From contig MU008174.1 of assembly GCA_010909165.1 (NCBI GenBank), forward strand, positions 868,001 through 932,000: a stretch of 64,000 bases of DNA, written 5' to 3'. Each line of letters starts with the position of its first letter. Position 1 is the first letter of the stretch. This stretch comes from Anthoceros angustus. Lineage: Eukaryota; Streptophyta; Anthocerotopsida; Anthocerotales; Anthocerotaceae. The notes under the pieces were generated by a model that ran no database searches, was not told where the DNA came from, and saw only the letters and a program-made list of their open reading frames with translations. Both the position numbers and the translations under genes were made by a program. Below, in pieces: positions 1 to 10,663 of the stretch.

Positions 1-881
1 CCAAGGGCTGCTTGACCCATACCCTGCTGGGAGTACCCTGCTATCATGGCATTCCACGTTACCACAGTTTTCTTCCCAAGTCCATCAAACACTCGCTGAG
101 CATCTTCGAGGCTGCCACACTTTGCATACATGTTTACCAGACTGCCACCTAACACCACATCAACCTTAAGCCCTTGTTCTCCAACCAGAGCACTGGCCAA
201 CAAATCAGCATGCACCTGCTGCCCAGTTTCCAAGTCTGCACTCCTTGCACAAGCCTGAAGTGCTGCTACATACACGTGTCCATCAGGCTCCACCCCTGAC
301 CTGAGCATCTCATGATACAGTCGTATGGCCGGCTTGGCCTGTCCGTGGTTCACATAGGCAGAGATCATGGAAGACCACATGAAGGCATCTGGCTTGGCAA
401 CCACAGTAAAAACATCGATTGCCTCCTGCAACCTGCCATAAGAGGCATACATGCGCAGGATGTGGTTGCACAGGAACGTGTCCGACTTATACCCCCTTAT
501 CACACTGAGAGCATGCACACGCCGACCTAGCACGAGATCCTTCTTTACCACACAGGTTTTTAGGACAGCAAAGAACATAGATTGAGGGACACGACATTCT
601 GTCTGCACCAGAACTCCCAGAGCCTCAACAGCCTCAGCAACCAGCCCCTGCTGACATAGTTTGCTCAAAATTTCCACCCCTGCCAAAGATTCCCTTAAAC
701 GGGCAGAATTCATTGCAAGGTTGCCGTTGCCTGATGTTTGGCATCTTGAAGTCAGCCAAGCGGACCTCTTCATTTGGTCTTTGTGATCCCACCCAGTGTT
801 CTTCGTTGGATCCAGAAAACCTGTTGCCAGGAGCTGCCCTTGCCTTCTGTGTGGATGAAATGCAACGCGCCAGACACCCAT
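1..881 (-). CDS. PPR protein, PLS class, N-terminal part (cut by window edge)
   Basis: The minus-strand frame is open from an ATG at 881 to the left edge, so the C-terminus lies outside the window. ATGs at 773 and 713 are alternative starts; recognisable similarity to the other two PPR genes begins only near 690 (LCQQGLVAEAVEALG). PPR repeats follow, with typical features such as NMYAKCGSLEDA and VVTWNAMIAGYSQQG. PLS-class PPR proteins bind organelle RNA, usually as editing or processing factors in chloroplast or mitochondrion. Compared with the gene at 1466, about one and a half repeat blocks are missing: the first repeat runs from HADLLAS directly into EQGLKVDVVLGGSLVNMYAK, as if two repeats had recombined. 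The frame stays open, so the gene may still work. It is head-to-head with the next gene. Confidence 0.85.
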   Translation of the reverse strand, partial: MGVWRVAFHPHRRQGQLLATGFLDPTKNTGWDHKDQMKRSAWLTSRCQTSGNGNLAMNSARLRESLAGVEILSKLCQQGLVAEAVEALGVLVQTECRVPQSMFFAVLKTCVVKKDLVLGRRVHALSVIRGYKSDTFLCNHILRMYASYGRLQEAIDVFTVVAKPDAFMWSSMISAYVNHGQAKPAIRLYHEMLRSGVEPDGHVYVAALQACARSADLETGQQVHADLLASALVGEQGLKVDVVLGGSLVNMYAKCGSLEDAQRVFDGLGKKTVVTWNAMIAGYSQQGMGQAAL

Positions 882-1465
882 TGTTCGCAGCCAAAGGATA
901 CGCTGAACATTTGAACCCAAAATCCAGCTCCAGTGCGCCAGCTGGGCTAGTTGCGCTCAAGGTAGTGTCCATGTCCAGGAGCGTTAGGAAAGAGTCCCTG
1001 ATTCCGCAATCTGAAGCCCAAGTTCTTCAAACATTCCGCAACGAAAGTAGTCCAAGCTCCCTGCTGGAGTTCCCAGACAACAATGTCAACAATTTATGGC
1101 CACAATAAAACGTAAATCATGGGTTCCGATTTACTGTTCGAGGAACCAAATCGGCCTTTCAGCAGGGAGTCATATCGGCCTTAGATCAGGAGAGCCAAAC
1201 CCAATAGCTCATTCCCAAACCCAACAGTAATACGGCCAAGGAGGACATGAGTTCATACATGAGGGACACCATGAAGTTTAATGAGTTTGAACCCACCTAC
1301 CAAATTTCATGTTCCGTGGAAGTCTCCAAGCGTGAGCTCTACGACGACACAATTTGTCGATTGTAGTATGACGCATGGTTGGTACATGAGCAGTTCCATG
1401 TAGTCCTTTGGCTAAACAGTTTGTACAAGCTGGCTTGTGGTGGATGGCATGTGGATGCTCTGGAT
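882..1465. other. Intergenic space between divergent PPR genes
   Basis: About 580 bp separate the first ATGs of two divergently transcribed PPR genes. I see no further gene and no clear TATA element. The in-frame stretch 1379-1465 upstream of the right-hand gene has no ATG, only a TTG. Confidence 0.5.
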
Positions 1466-3925
1466 ATGCAGATGGGTGGTGGTCCTCCTACATACAACCA
1501 CTCGAGGTTACCGGATGAGGCTCACCGGTCACCAGCCGCTCACCTTGTCAGGGCTGCAGGTGCAGGATACAGAACAGGAGCTCTGACAGCGGAAACCGTG
1601 AGAAAACTGTGTCAGCAGGGGCAGGTTGCTGAGGCTGTCGAGGCTCTGGGAGTTCTGGTACAGATCGAATGTTGTTTTTCCTCATCTATCTTTTATACAG
1701 TGCTGAAAGAATGTGTGGTAGAAAGGGATGTGGTTCTGGGTCGCCGTGTCCATGCTCTCAGCGTGAAGCAGGGGTATGAGTCGGACACGTTTCTGTGCAA
1801 CCACATCCTGCGAATGTATGCCTCTCGTGGCAGGTTGGGAGAAGCGATAGATGTGTTTTTCATGTTTGACAAACCGGATGCCTTCATGTGGTCCTCCATG
1901 ATTCTTGCCCACGTTAAACAGGGACAAACTAAGAAAGCCATACAACTGTATCATCGGATGCGGAGGTCAAGTGTGCAGCCAGATCGTCATGTGTTTGTAG
2001 CCGCTCTTCAGGCTTGTGCAAAAGGAGCAGACTTAAAAACTGGGCAGGAGGTTCATGCCGATCTGTTGGCCAGTGGGCTTCAGCCTCATTTGTTCGTGTG
2101 GAACTGTTTGGTGGACATGTATGCAAAGTGTGGCAACTTGGACGAAGCTCGAAAAGTGTTTGACGAACTTTGTCTAAAAGATGTGGTGACATGGAATGCC
2201 ATGATATCAGGGTACTCGCAGCAGGGTATGGGGCAGGAAGCTCTTCGCCTCTACAGTGCTATGCAGGAGGGAGGCATGGCTGAACCTGATTCTGTGACGT
2301 ATGTTTGCCTCCTGCAGGCATGTGCAGGAATGGGCACGCTGGCTTTGGAGAAGGGGAAGGAGCTTCATGCACAAATTAGAGAACGAGGACATCATGCTGA
2401 CTTGTTCGTATCCAACAGTTTGGTTAACATGTATGCAAAATGTGGGAGCTTGGAAGATGCTCAAATAGTGTTTGACGGGCTTCATCAGAAGGATGTGGTG
2501 ACATGGACAGCTCTCATAGTAGGATACTCCCAGCGAGGCATGGGACTTGAAGCCCTTCATCTTCACAGTGCTATGCAAGAAGAGGGCGTTGCTGTACCCA
2601 ATGCTGTGACATTTTCGTCTCTGCTGCAGGCATGTGCAAGTGTTGGTACCTCTGCTTTGGAGAAGGGGAAACAGCTTCACGCAGACATAAGAGAGCGAGG
2701 GTTCAAGGTTGATGTTGTTGTAGGTGGCAGCCTGGTAAACATGTATGCAAAGTGTGGCAGTCTAGAGGATGCTAAGGGCGTCTTCGATGGACTTGGTCAC
2801 AAAAATGTGGTCACATGGACTGGTCTGATAGCAGGATATGCAAACCGTGGCAGCTTGGAAGATGCTCAAAGACTGTTTGACGAGTTGCCTCAGAAAGATG
2901 TGGTGACATGGAATGCCATGATCACAGGATATTCGCAGCAGGGAATGGGGCAGAAAGCCCTTCAGCTTTACAGGGCTATGCAAGAAGAAGGAACTGTTGC
3001 ACCCAATGCTGTTACATTTGTGTGCCTCCTGCAGGCATGTGCAAATGTTGCAGCTTTGCATCTTGGACGGGACCTCCATGCACAGATTGAAGAACAAGGG
3101 CTTGAAGCTGATGTCCTTGTAGCCGTCAGTTTGATAAACATGTATACAAAGTCAGGGAGCATGGTTGATGCCCAGCAAGTGTTTGAGGCGATGCCCACAA
3201 GAAACATTGTCTCCTGGAATGCACTGATTGCAGGCTACACTCGTCAAGGAGACAGTGACGTGGTTTTCAACTTGTTGCACAGGATGAGAGAGGAAGGCAT
3301 CCAACCAGATAGCGTCACATTCCTCAGCATTCTAACAGTATGCAGTCATGTGGGTCTACTGAGTAAGGCCCAAGAGCACTTTGAGGCCATGATTAGGCAA
3401 CATGGCATCTCTCCCACACCTGAGCACTACACATGCATTGTGGATCTTCTAGGTCGTGCAGGCCAACTGGAGGAGGCACTAGCTTTGGTGAAGGCAATGC
3501 CTGTACTGCCTGATGCTGCAGTTTGGCACACTCTATTGGCCGCTTGCCGAAAGTGGAGGAACGTGGAAGTGGGACGCCATGCTTTCGAAGAAGCCGTGAA
3601 ACTAGACGAAAAAGACGCCGCAGCCTACATCCTAATGTCGACCATATATACCACTGCCCACATGTGGGAGCAGGCACAGGAAATGCAAGCAATGAGGAGA
3701 GAAATCAAGGCTTGGAAGCAGCCAGGCGAAAGCTGCTGGACAGACATGGACGGATGGGTGCATACCTTTGTGGTTGGGGATGAAAAGCATCCTGACAGTG
3801 AAGGTATATATGCAAGGCTGAAACAGCTCTTCCCGGAAATGAAGGAACGAGGCTATGTGCCACATCTGCAGGAATGCCACCCGGATGTATGTGCACTATG
3901 TCCAGAAGTGGTCATGATCTTATGA
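1466..3925 (+). CDS. PPR protein, PLS class with E/E+ tail, no DYW domain
   Basis: An intronless gene for about 819 residues. The start is the ATG of MQMGGG at 1466, because the open frame upstream contains no ATG and the paralogue at 39.3-41.8 kb has the same ALDMQMGG block. After about 60 loose residues come tandem PPR motifs in P, L and S variants to about residue 680. An E region (WHTLLAACRKWRNVEVG), a PG box (KQPGESCWTDMDG) and the beginning of the next block (HTFVVGDEKHPDSEGIYARL) follow. The protein ends shortly after GYVP with no cytidine-deaminase-like HxE/CxxC core and no DYW end. In the family such proteins act on organelle RNA and need a partner in trans to edit. One repeat pair (ANRGSLEDAQRLFDELPQKD) is short. 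No targeting peptide is obvious. Confidence 0.9.
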   Translation: MQMGGGPPTYNHSRLPDEAHRSPAAHLVRAAGAGYRTGALTAETVRKLCQQGQVAEAVEALGVLVQIECCFSSSIFYTVLKECVVERDVVLGRRVHALSVKQGYESDTFLCNHILRMYASRGRLGEAIDVFFMFDKPDAFMWSSMILAHVKQGQTKKAIQLYHRMRRSSVQPDRHVFVAALQACAKGADLKTGQEVHADLLASGLQPHLFVWNCLVDMYAKCGNLDEARKVFDELCLKDVVTWNAMISGYSQQGMGQEALRLYSAMQEGGMAEPDSVTYVCLLQACAGMGTLALEKGKELHAQIRERGHHADLFVSNSLVNMYAKCGSLEDAQIVFDGLHQKDVVTWTALIVGYSQRGMGLEALHLHSAMQEEGVAVPNAVTFSSLLQACASVGTSALEKGKQLHADIRERGFKVDVVVGGSLVNMYAKCGSLEDAKGVFDGLGHKNVVTWTGLIAGYANRGSLEDAQRLFDELPQKDVVTWNAMITGYSQQGMGQKALQLYRAMQEEGTVAPNAVTFVCLLQACANVAALHLGRDLHAQIEEQGLEADVLVAVSLINMYTKSGSMVDAQQVFEAMPTRNIVSWNALIAGYTRQGDSDVVFNLLHRMREEGIQPDSVTFLSILTVCSHVGLLSKAQEHFEAMIRQHGISPTPEHYTCIVDLLGRAGQLEEALALVKAMPVLPDAAVWHTLLAACRKWRNVEVGRHAFEEAVKLDEKDAAAYILMSTIYTTAHMWEQAQEMQAMRREIKAWKQPGESCWTDMDGWVHTFVVGDEKHPDSEGIYARLKQLFPEMKERGYVPHLQECHPDVCALCPEVVMIL

Positions 3926-4318
3926 AATCATAGGAAAGATGAACGATGAAGGCGTAGGCAGAATTTTCGCAGATGGGAGAAAAGATGGAAAAGATGAAAT
4001 TGGGCAGGTCGGAGGTAACATCACCTTCCTCTCATCCACTGCACAGCACGATCAGGAACCTCACACCACAGCACGATTTCCCCTGCACCACACGATCATT
4101 CCCGTTATTGCAAAACACATTAATTCTCGTTGAAAACATTTATTTGAACATTACGAAAAGCTTTTAAACGACAAATGGTTTTGTTTATGTACGTACCTAC
4201 AGTACTTCCACCCCGGAGGACGCTTTGTCGTGGTCTCGGCTGTTACTTACAGAGCTCAGCGAGATGCGAGCTTGAAGTCTTTTCACACAGTGTCGAGCAA
4301 TTGGTGGGGCTCCGAAAG
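3926..4318. other. Intergenic: PPR 3' end and phosphoesterase 5' UTR
   Basis: Non-coding sequence between the PPR stop and the ATG of the next gene on the same strand. Nothing else is recognised. Confidence 0.5.
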
Positions 4319-7216
4319 ATGCAAGAACGGTGGAAGCTAACGGCGTGGTTAGCGTGCATTTGGTTCATCTCGCTTCTGTATGGGGAGTACATTGCATTCG
4401 TGTTGCCGAGCTTCATCTGCTCCTGGCCGCTCCTCGCCTCTGTGAGATCGCGCTCCCCGCTCTGACTGTGTTCTTGTTAAGGCTCCGGTTTACAACCTAT
4501 TATTTGGTGTGCTCCTTGTGTAGAACGTGACGGAAGCTGAAAGAAAGTCGGTGAAGCCTGTCAGAGTTGCCTTGATAGCAGATCCCCAGGCACGTTTCCC
4601 GGTTTGGCTATTTGCAGCTGCAGATTTGGAGTTCTTTTTTCCTCGGAAAAAATTGCTCCGGTTATGACTGGTTGGCGTAGGTTGGACTGCACATTGTAAT
4701 CTTTCACAGGGCTGAACGGATTGGTCTTGTTTATGGTGGCAATATCAGCTTGCAGACTGGACAACTCATGGAATGCAGCCTGGGTCACTGGGTCTGCGGC
4801 TGACTGAGTTGTATGCCGACATTTACATGTTACGTGCCTTTCGCTCTTCCATATTGGCCTTGAATCCTGACCAAATTATCTTTCTGGGGGATTATTTTAA
4901 TGGAGGGAGCGAGCTTTCTGATTATGAGTAATGTCTCCATACCCCAAAACTGTGTGTGTGTGTGTGTGATTGGAACATGTGAAGTGGGAGTGTGCTAATG
5001 CTTGTTCTGGATCATCTTGCAGGTGGAAGAATTCTCTCAAACGTTTTAGACACATTTTTGACCAGTCTCATGTGCGCTCGAAATTTCGACATGCAGGCGT
5101 TCCTGTCCACTACCTTTCTGGAAACCATGATCTTGGTTATGTGCATACTCACTGGCAAGTGCCTCTGGTAATCCTCTTACTCCGTCTGTGTGCGGAAGGA
5201 GAAGATCAGATTCCTTGTATCGTTACAGTGGAGTATGAGTGTCGGTCTCTGTCATTGTAAATGGACACAGGTCTTGGAACGGTACAAATCAGCCTTTGGT
5301 GGAGCCACCAACTTCACAGTTAAAGTGGGTGGAGTGGAGTTCATATTCATCAACGCACAGATTCTTGATGGTAAACCTCAGTCAGTACAAACTACATTTC
5401 TTGTGTCAGATAGGAGAAGGATTGGTTGACAATCTAGACAGCAAGAACTGCAACAAGAAATACTTATGGATGGAGTGTCAGCATCTCGGCTGCTACAGGA
5501 CCAGACACTGACAGCCAGACCCGAAAGGCCTGGAGCTTCATCCAGCAACTTTCAGAAGGTGCATTGGTGGATGAAATTTGCAGATGGACGAGTCTTGAAT
5601 CTGCCCACTGGCCACCGGTCATCTCCTAGATTTCTTACATCTGCTACCCTCTGTGTTTCCAGTCTCTAATCCTCCACCCCGCGTTCTGTTAAGTCATATT
5701 CCTCTATATAGACCAGATGACACTCCTTGTGGATCTCACCGGGCAAGCTCTGTCATTAATCAGGTACGTTTTCAAAGGGCATGGTTTTCGTCTTTCCTTT
5801 GCAAGACTTTGTTACGTTGTCATGCAAAGGACTGTTATAGTTATAATCTGGAGCAGCTTTCTGAATGCTGAATGCGATGCAGAGGGTTGCGAAGATCGGT
5901 CAGTTTCCCTTCAGGATTGTGTAAGAGCATATGATTACCCACTCACCATCTGCCATAGACACACGCTCTCCTGAGATGGTTTTGTAAGTAATCCAGTAAC
6001 CTGATGATGCTTGTCCTCACACATGACCGTGTGCTCAGGTATCAAAATTATCTAACAGAGGAAACATCCAAGAAGCTGCTCGATCTTTTGAAACCAGTGA
6101 GTACCCGGTTGGCTTGTTGAAGGCTGCAAAGTATGAACTTGGATTGATCATAGTCCCTCTGCTGCTTTATCTCTAGGTGGCAGTCTTCTCAGGACATGAC
6201 CATGACCAGTGTGAAACTACCCATACCGCATCAGGATCATCTGTTGTGGAGGTACTGAAAAACGTTGCCGTGCTCATGAAAGCATATCCAATGTCTCTTT
6301 ACGCTTCACGTGGAAGTTATGGCTCAACTGAACCCAAAACCTGGCATGTTCTGTGTGTAGCACACGGTTGGAACATTCAGTTGGCAGAACGGCAATATCT
6401 TCCCCTCCGTCATGCTGGTCAGTGTGGAGCCAGATTCTTCCAGCAATGGCCAAATTCTCAAGGCACCCTTGGCCTCCACTTTATGCTTCCTCCCTGTTCA
6501 GATACTTATATACGTCTGGTACGTCTCCCACCCTTTTCCTTCCTCGAGATCTACACGCTTTCTAGTTAGAGTGCCGTTGTGGTTCCCATGGGGACTCTCT
6601 TACCATGGATGCCCGCCACTGTCACAGGTATGCCATTCTAGCAGTAGCATCTGTTGTTGCCATATTCTCGTGGCCAGCACAGGGTGTGAGCCTTGGCATA
6701 TCATGGCACCAATGCCGTTCATACATCCAGGGAGTCTTAAGTCTAAGAGGAGGTGTGAAGGAAAAGAACGAGGATCTGGACACCGAATGGGAGATGGTTT
6801 GGGATGCCGAAGGCGGGATGCACCTTATCAGCAAGGGCTATACCAGGACTCCAGACAATGCACAGGGCGTCTCCTCAGACATAAGGTAATCCCTTTCGCA
6901 CCTCATGCTACTTCTTGCTCCAGCCTTGACCAGCTCTAACAGAAGGGACATCTATTCATCCAGAGGTACAGCACAAACAAGGCCCGCAGCCAAGCGTGCG
7001 GCTGCCTCAGAGCTTGACTCCACAAAACCACCGTCTCCAGGCGATCAGTCTCCGGTTGCTCCGAAACCCAGCAAAAGCAAAGGAAGATCATGCGCTATGA
7101 GGCTATTGCGAGGGTTCGGTCCTCTGATTGCCCTCATTGCTTGGAGCTTCGGGTTGTATGTGATTTTGTTCATGAAAGACTGGAGCGAGACGCAGGTCGA
7201 CCTGGATTACGAGTGA
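4319..7216 (+). CDS. Metallophosphoesterase of the MPPE1/PGAP5/Ted1 family (multi-exon)
   Basis: About 13 exons; the best estimates are 4319-4441, 4524-4593, 4756-4927, 5023-5167 (or 5158), 5271-5370, 5499-5558, 5663 to about 5763, an exon ending 6096, 6177-6251, 6361-6518, 6628 to about 6684, an exon ending about 6886, and 6934-7216. The product starts with a membrane segment (WLACIWFISLLYGEYIAFVL) ending in CSWP. The metal-binding motifs follow: ALIADPQ, FLGDYFNGG, LSGNHDLGY, LLSHIPLYRP and FSGHDHDQC. A second membrane segment (YAILAVASVVAIFSWP) and a C-terminal one (FGPLIALIAWSFGLYVILF) come after. In animals and yeast this family removes an ethanolamine-phosphate from GPI glycans and controls ER exit of GPI-anchored proteins; that role is inferred here. 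The end of exon 7 and the start of exon 8 are uncertain. The stop overlaps the stop of the convergent DUF674 gene. Confidence 0.85.
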
Positions 7217-7963
7217 GGCTGAGGGGCTTTTGGAGACTTCCGACCCGGATTTGTTTGAGCCGCAAGACCAACACAGGCAAAAGCTTGTGAATTACTGTGG
7301 TCACTCGAAGTTGCATCTGAGCAAATCGGTGCACCTGAGAAAAACGGATTGTTGAAGACAGACCCTGACCGAAAGGAAGTCGCTATCAGCGCCATGACCT
7401 GCAACATGATCCAACCACAACGATCACTGATCAGACTGCATTCTGGTATGGGAAGACTTCAATGAAGTTCGAAATGGAAAGGCTACAAATTGAGAGTCTC
7501 TCACCTCCCTGACTCCGACCTCGTCTTCCTCGCTCGCCACATCTAACATGCTATTAATCTGCAAATTGCTCAGCAGATCGATGGTGTGGGCCACGGACAC
7601 CGGGAAAAGCTCCAGAGCATCAGTCACGATGAAGGTCGCCTTCTTCTTCACAATCCCCGTCCTCTTCGACTGGCTGCCGTTAGAGGCCGCGGCTTCCCCA
7701 ACATGCCCACTGATCCCACTGACAGCAGGATTCAGCAGATGGGCTCTGGGCACCGAGAACGCAGAGTCATCCAACCACTCCACGCTCTGGTGGACGTTGG
7801 CCAGGCCGCCCAGGACCAGATGGAACCCGTATGCAGCCAGCTTGCCCAGCACGGTGCCCACTGGCAGCAGCAGGAAACTGAAGAGCATGTCCACCAACTC
7901 CTTCCCTGCTTCAATGAAGAGCACCGGGCGGGTGCTCTTCTCACGCAAGATCGTCACCTTCAT
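7207..7963 (-). CDS. DUF674 protein, copy D1
   Basis: Two exons, 7505-7963 and 7207-7398, with a phase-0 GT-AG intron of 106 nt (GAG|GTGAGA ... TTGCAG|GTC). Together they give about 216 residues. DUF674 is a plant family of unknown function. The N-terminal signature is clear: VLFIEAGKELVDMLFSFLLL followed by PVGTVLGKL. ATFIVTDALELFPVS and the exon end EDEVGVRE are also typical, and exon 2 gives ALIATSFRSGSVFNNPFF. D1 lacks the Cys-rich middle segment present in D3, D7 and D9. The tail is longer than in the other copies and ends inside the convergent phosphoesterase gene, so the two coding regions share 7207-7216. The preceding block (ASVAKAKDPGADDVRM) resembles D4 but is closed upstream by a stop, so the ATG at 7963 is chosen. 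Confidence 0.8.
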
Positions 7964-9014
7964 CCTTACATCGTCGGCTCCTGGGTCCTTGGCCTTGGCT
8001 ACGCTGGCTGCACCTTCGAGTCTACGTCAACTTTGATTTGTCTCTCCAGCTGCATGAGCCGTTGCGCTCCTTGGCTGCAGCTGAAGCTTCCACCGTGGCC
8101 AGATCTGTCTGAGCCCCGAATTTACCCTCCTTGCCCGGGGATTTCGTCTCCTGGCTGGGGTTTACGCTTCCTGCTACCGGCTGCCGCTTCATGCCTGCAG
8201 CTGAAGCTTTAGCTGCCAGCACGGCCAAATCTGCTTGTGCACTGCCTGCAGCTTGCGCGTCGCGTCCTTTGCACGCCATCTTCCTCATCATTGCACGCAG
8301 CTTCTCCAGTCTCTGCAAGTGCTGAATCTGGATGTAGTTCTGTGAAACGTCGAATTCGAAAAACCAAGGAGGCGGCTAATTTGCTGGGTGCATTTAATGT
8401 CTTCGTACTTGAGATCAGCAGCCGATTTGAACTACCCACCGCCTTGTGCCTTGATGGCTGCCATAACTAACTAAGCCTGCCAACTGTTCATTCTAAGGGA
8501 TGCATCTGTCCAAACTCTGGACCAGATCTGGCGCAACTCACCAACCACACTCGTAGTATTACGGTCTGCCTTGTAGATGCATAGGATGCAGTAGATGATC
8601 TGTTTAACGTTCAAAGCACTTCGAGAAGTTACAGTGACCTCGAGTCCTGAAACACCAGAGTAGTGCAGAATGGAGACCATGCATCACGCCAGCATATATG
8701 CCTGATGGAGACTAGGGCAGCAGATGTTGCAACATCTTATGCATTGTCTCAGAGTCATTAGCTGGACACACGTCCTATCATAAGAGTCATACACTCTTGC
8801 TCGACACACATGTCGACACACGCTCTACACATGTGATTTCTCGTACACTCGTACCCACACTCTGCACATGTATTTTCTCACTGGCCTGCGTTGAAGAAGG
8901 ACAAACGGAGAGGTCTGGCACTGGTTGTAAGCATGGAAGAAGAAGAAGAAGAATTGTGATCTATTCATATGGTTAAGAGAGAATTTGTCATGTTTATGCC
9001 TGTAATTTGCCATT
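7964..9014. other. 5' flank of DUF674 D1, part of a repeated flank
   Basis: An Ala/Lys-rich minus-strand frame at 8022-8318 is open but interrupted before the DUF674 ATG, and may be leader or decayed coding sequence. The stretch around 8700-8830 (acatct, cagagtcattagctg, acacac) resembles flanks near 12970, 17330 and 19660 upstream of other copies. A (GAA)n tract lies at 8938-8952. No other gene is recognised. Confidence 0.5.
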
Positions 9015-9087
9015 GGTCGCGTGGCCTAATGGATAAGGCGCTCGCCTCCGGAGCAGGAGATCGAGGGTACGAGTCCCACCGTGATCG
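9015..9087 (+). tRNA. tRNA-Arg(CCG)-like sequence, imperfect
   Basis: The 73-nt cloverleaf has an intact A box (TGGCCTAATGGA) and the anticodon loop CTCCGGA, reading CCG for Arg. The acceptor stem GGTCGCG/CGTGATC pairs with wobbles. There is a C-A mismatch in the anticodon stem and an A-A mismatch in the T stem, and the T loop reads TACGAGT instead of TTCGAGT, which hits the B box. It may be a weak gene, a pseudogene or a tRNA-derived SINE head; no poly-A-like tail follows. Confidence 0.55.
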
Positions 9088-10018
9088 TTATCAACCGGTA
9101 CTTTTCCGTAGTGGCCCGACATCCCACTTTCACCATGTTGCTTGAGGCTTGCACGTCATCGCTTTCCACATTTCTTAAGGACATCCTCGGAGAACTTTCC
9201 ACATTTGGACATATATCCTGCATTCAAGGCATTTCATGTCCCTAAATCTCGTGTCTGCAACCTTTTAAAACGCCAGGGACCGGCCTAGCTGAATTGTCAA
9301 GGCCCGTTACCTAGCTGAAGACGATTGCTGTTTGTGTTTCATTAATGCTCATGGGGGGTTGAAGAAGATGGAAGACGATGGCTTCGCATAATATGTGCAG
9401 CAGGCAAGTAGCTCGAGAAGCTATATGTTGTTGTTGATATTTTTCAGCCCAATACTGAATTGAGTTATCTCGCAGACAAGCCAAAGGTGTTTGTGATTTC
9501 AAAATGCTTGTCGAGGCACCGATCGTCTTGTCACAAGTAAGAAAGCAGACGGCTCAGATGTTGAGGGGAGCCGCAGTTGTGACCAAGAGAGCCGGAGACG
9601 TAAGACCCCTGGATACTGTAGAGGACTGTCTCGTTGTTTTCTCAACAGTGATGGAGAAGTATCTTTCAGAGATCCCGAAACAGTAACAAATTTTATCACA
9701 GTTTTGATGAACGCCATCGTTGAGGGCTCTCAAACAGCAGATGCCCTCAGCATTCCAACAAGGATCATTGGCAAGGTCATGGAGATGGAGGACGGGCACG
9801 AAAGCGAAGGAGGAGTTGTACAGTTGAGCTCACTCACTAACGGCTATACTGGTACTCACCATTGCATGCTCTTCAGGTGCCCGGCTAGCGTGAGGAGGGT
9901 GTGGCCAAGTCCATCATAAGCTACCAACCTGTAATGCCTTCAATGAAATGTGTGGGCGTCGTTTCCAAGGTCTACATTTACATCCTTATGTATTGTAATG
10001 TCAAACTGATGGCATGGC
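9088..10018. other. Gene-poor stretch with two short unassigned ORFs
   Basis: ORFs at 9504-9686 and 9704-9919 (plus strand) are adjacent and could be pieces of one spliced gene. I recognise no family, and the evidence is too weak to call a gene. Confidence 0.35.
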
Positions 10019-10092
10019 GGCCTATTAGCTCAGTTGGTTAGAGCGTCGTGCTAATAACGCGAAGGTCGCAGGTTCGAAACCTGCATAGGCCA
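10019..10092 (+). tRNA. tRNA-Ile(AAT)
   Basis: A complete cloverleaf. The acceptor GGCCTAT pairs perfectly with ATAGGCC, followed by discriminator A. The A box TTAGCTCAGTTGG and B box GGTTCGAAACC are canonical, and the anticodon loop CTAATAA reads AAT. There is no intron. A second, interrupted copy lies at 14314-14910. Confidence 0.95.
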
Positions 10093-10145
10093 AATTTTAA
10101 CGATATATTTTTGTCACGACGAATACAGAAAAGGTCTTGATGTAC

Positions 10146-10360
10146 TTCACACCACTACTATTTAGGTGGAAGTTCAGAATAGCAAAACCACTACTATTTA
10201 GGTGGAAGTTCAGAATAGCAAAAAATTAGTGAAAGTCAAAAAATTAGTGAACTTCACACCATTACTATTTAGGTGGAAGTTTAGAATAGCAAAACCACTA
10301 CTATTTAGGTAGAAGTTCAGAATAGCAAAAAATTAGTGAAAGTCAAAAAATTAGTGAAAG
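10146..10360. repeat. Short tandem repeat next to the tRNA-Ile gene
   Basis: A roughly 38-bp unit containing ctactatttaggtgg and agttcagaatagcaaaa occurs four times, at about 10150, 10188, 10258 and 10297. It is interleaved with copies of aaaaattagtgaaagtc. The two halves are about 110-bp duplicates of each other. Confidence 0.85.
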
Positions 10361-10663
10361 TCTTCTGCATACAGGGCCTCTGAATGATTTCTTAGATCTT
10401 CTGCATATGGTGCGGTGTGTATGTTCCAGTGTCCCGACCAGCCAAGGCTGGGATGTCCGTCTTGCAATCAGTTACCAAACTAGTCAAAACAATGTCCGCT
10501 CCTGCAATCAAACAATGTCCGCTCCTGTAATCAGTTACCAAACTACCTAGTCAAGACCATTCCCCTTCTAAAAACCTTCACAAAAACCTTCACCTGCAAA
10601 AGCGGGAGGTGTGCTGAGCACATACGTGAAACTCTTTTATCTTATCAAAGCTACAGCATCCAA

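Noticed and set aside
713-1108. Plus-strand ORF of 131 codons
   Set aside because: It is antisense to the start of the left-edge PPR gene and has no features of its own.
9504-9919. Two neighbouring small ORFs as one spliced gene
   Set aside because: No convincing donor/acceptor pair joins them and no family resemblance was seen.
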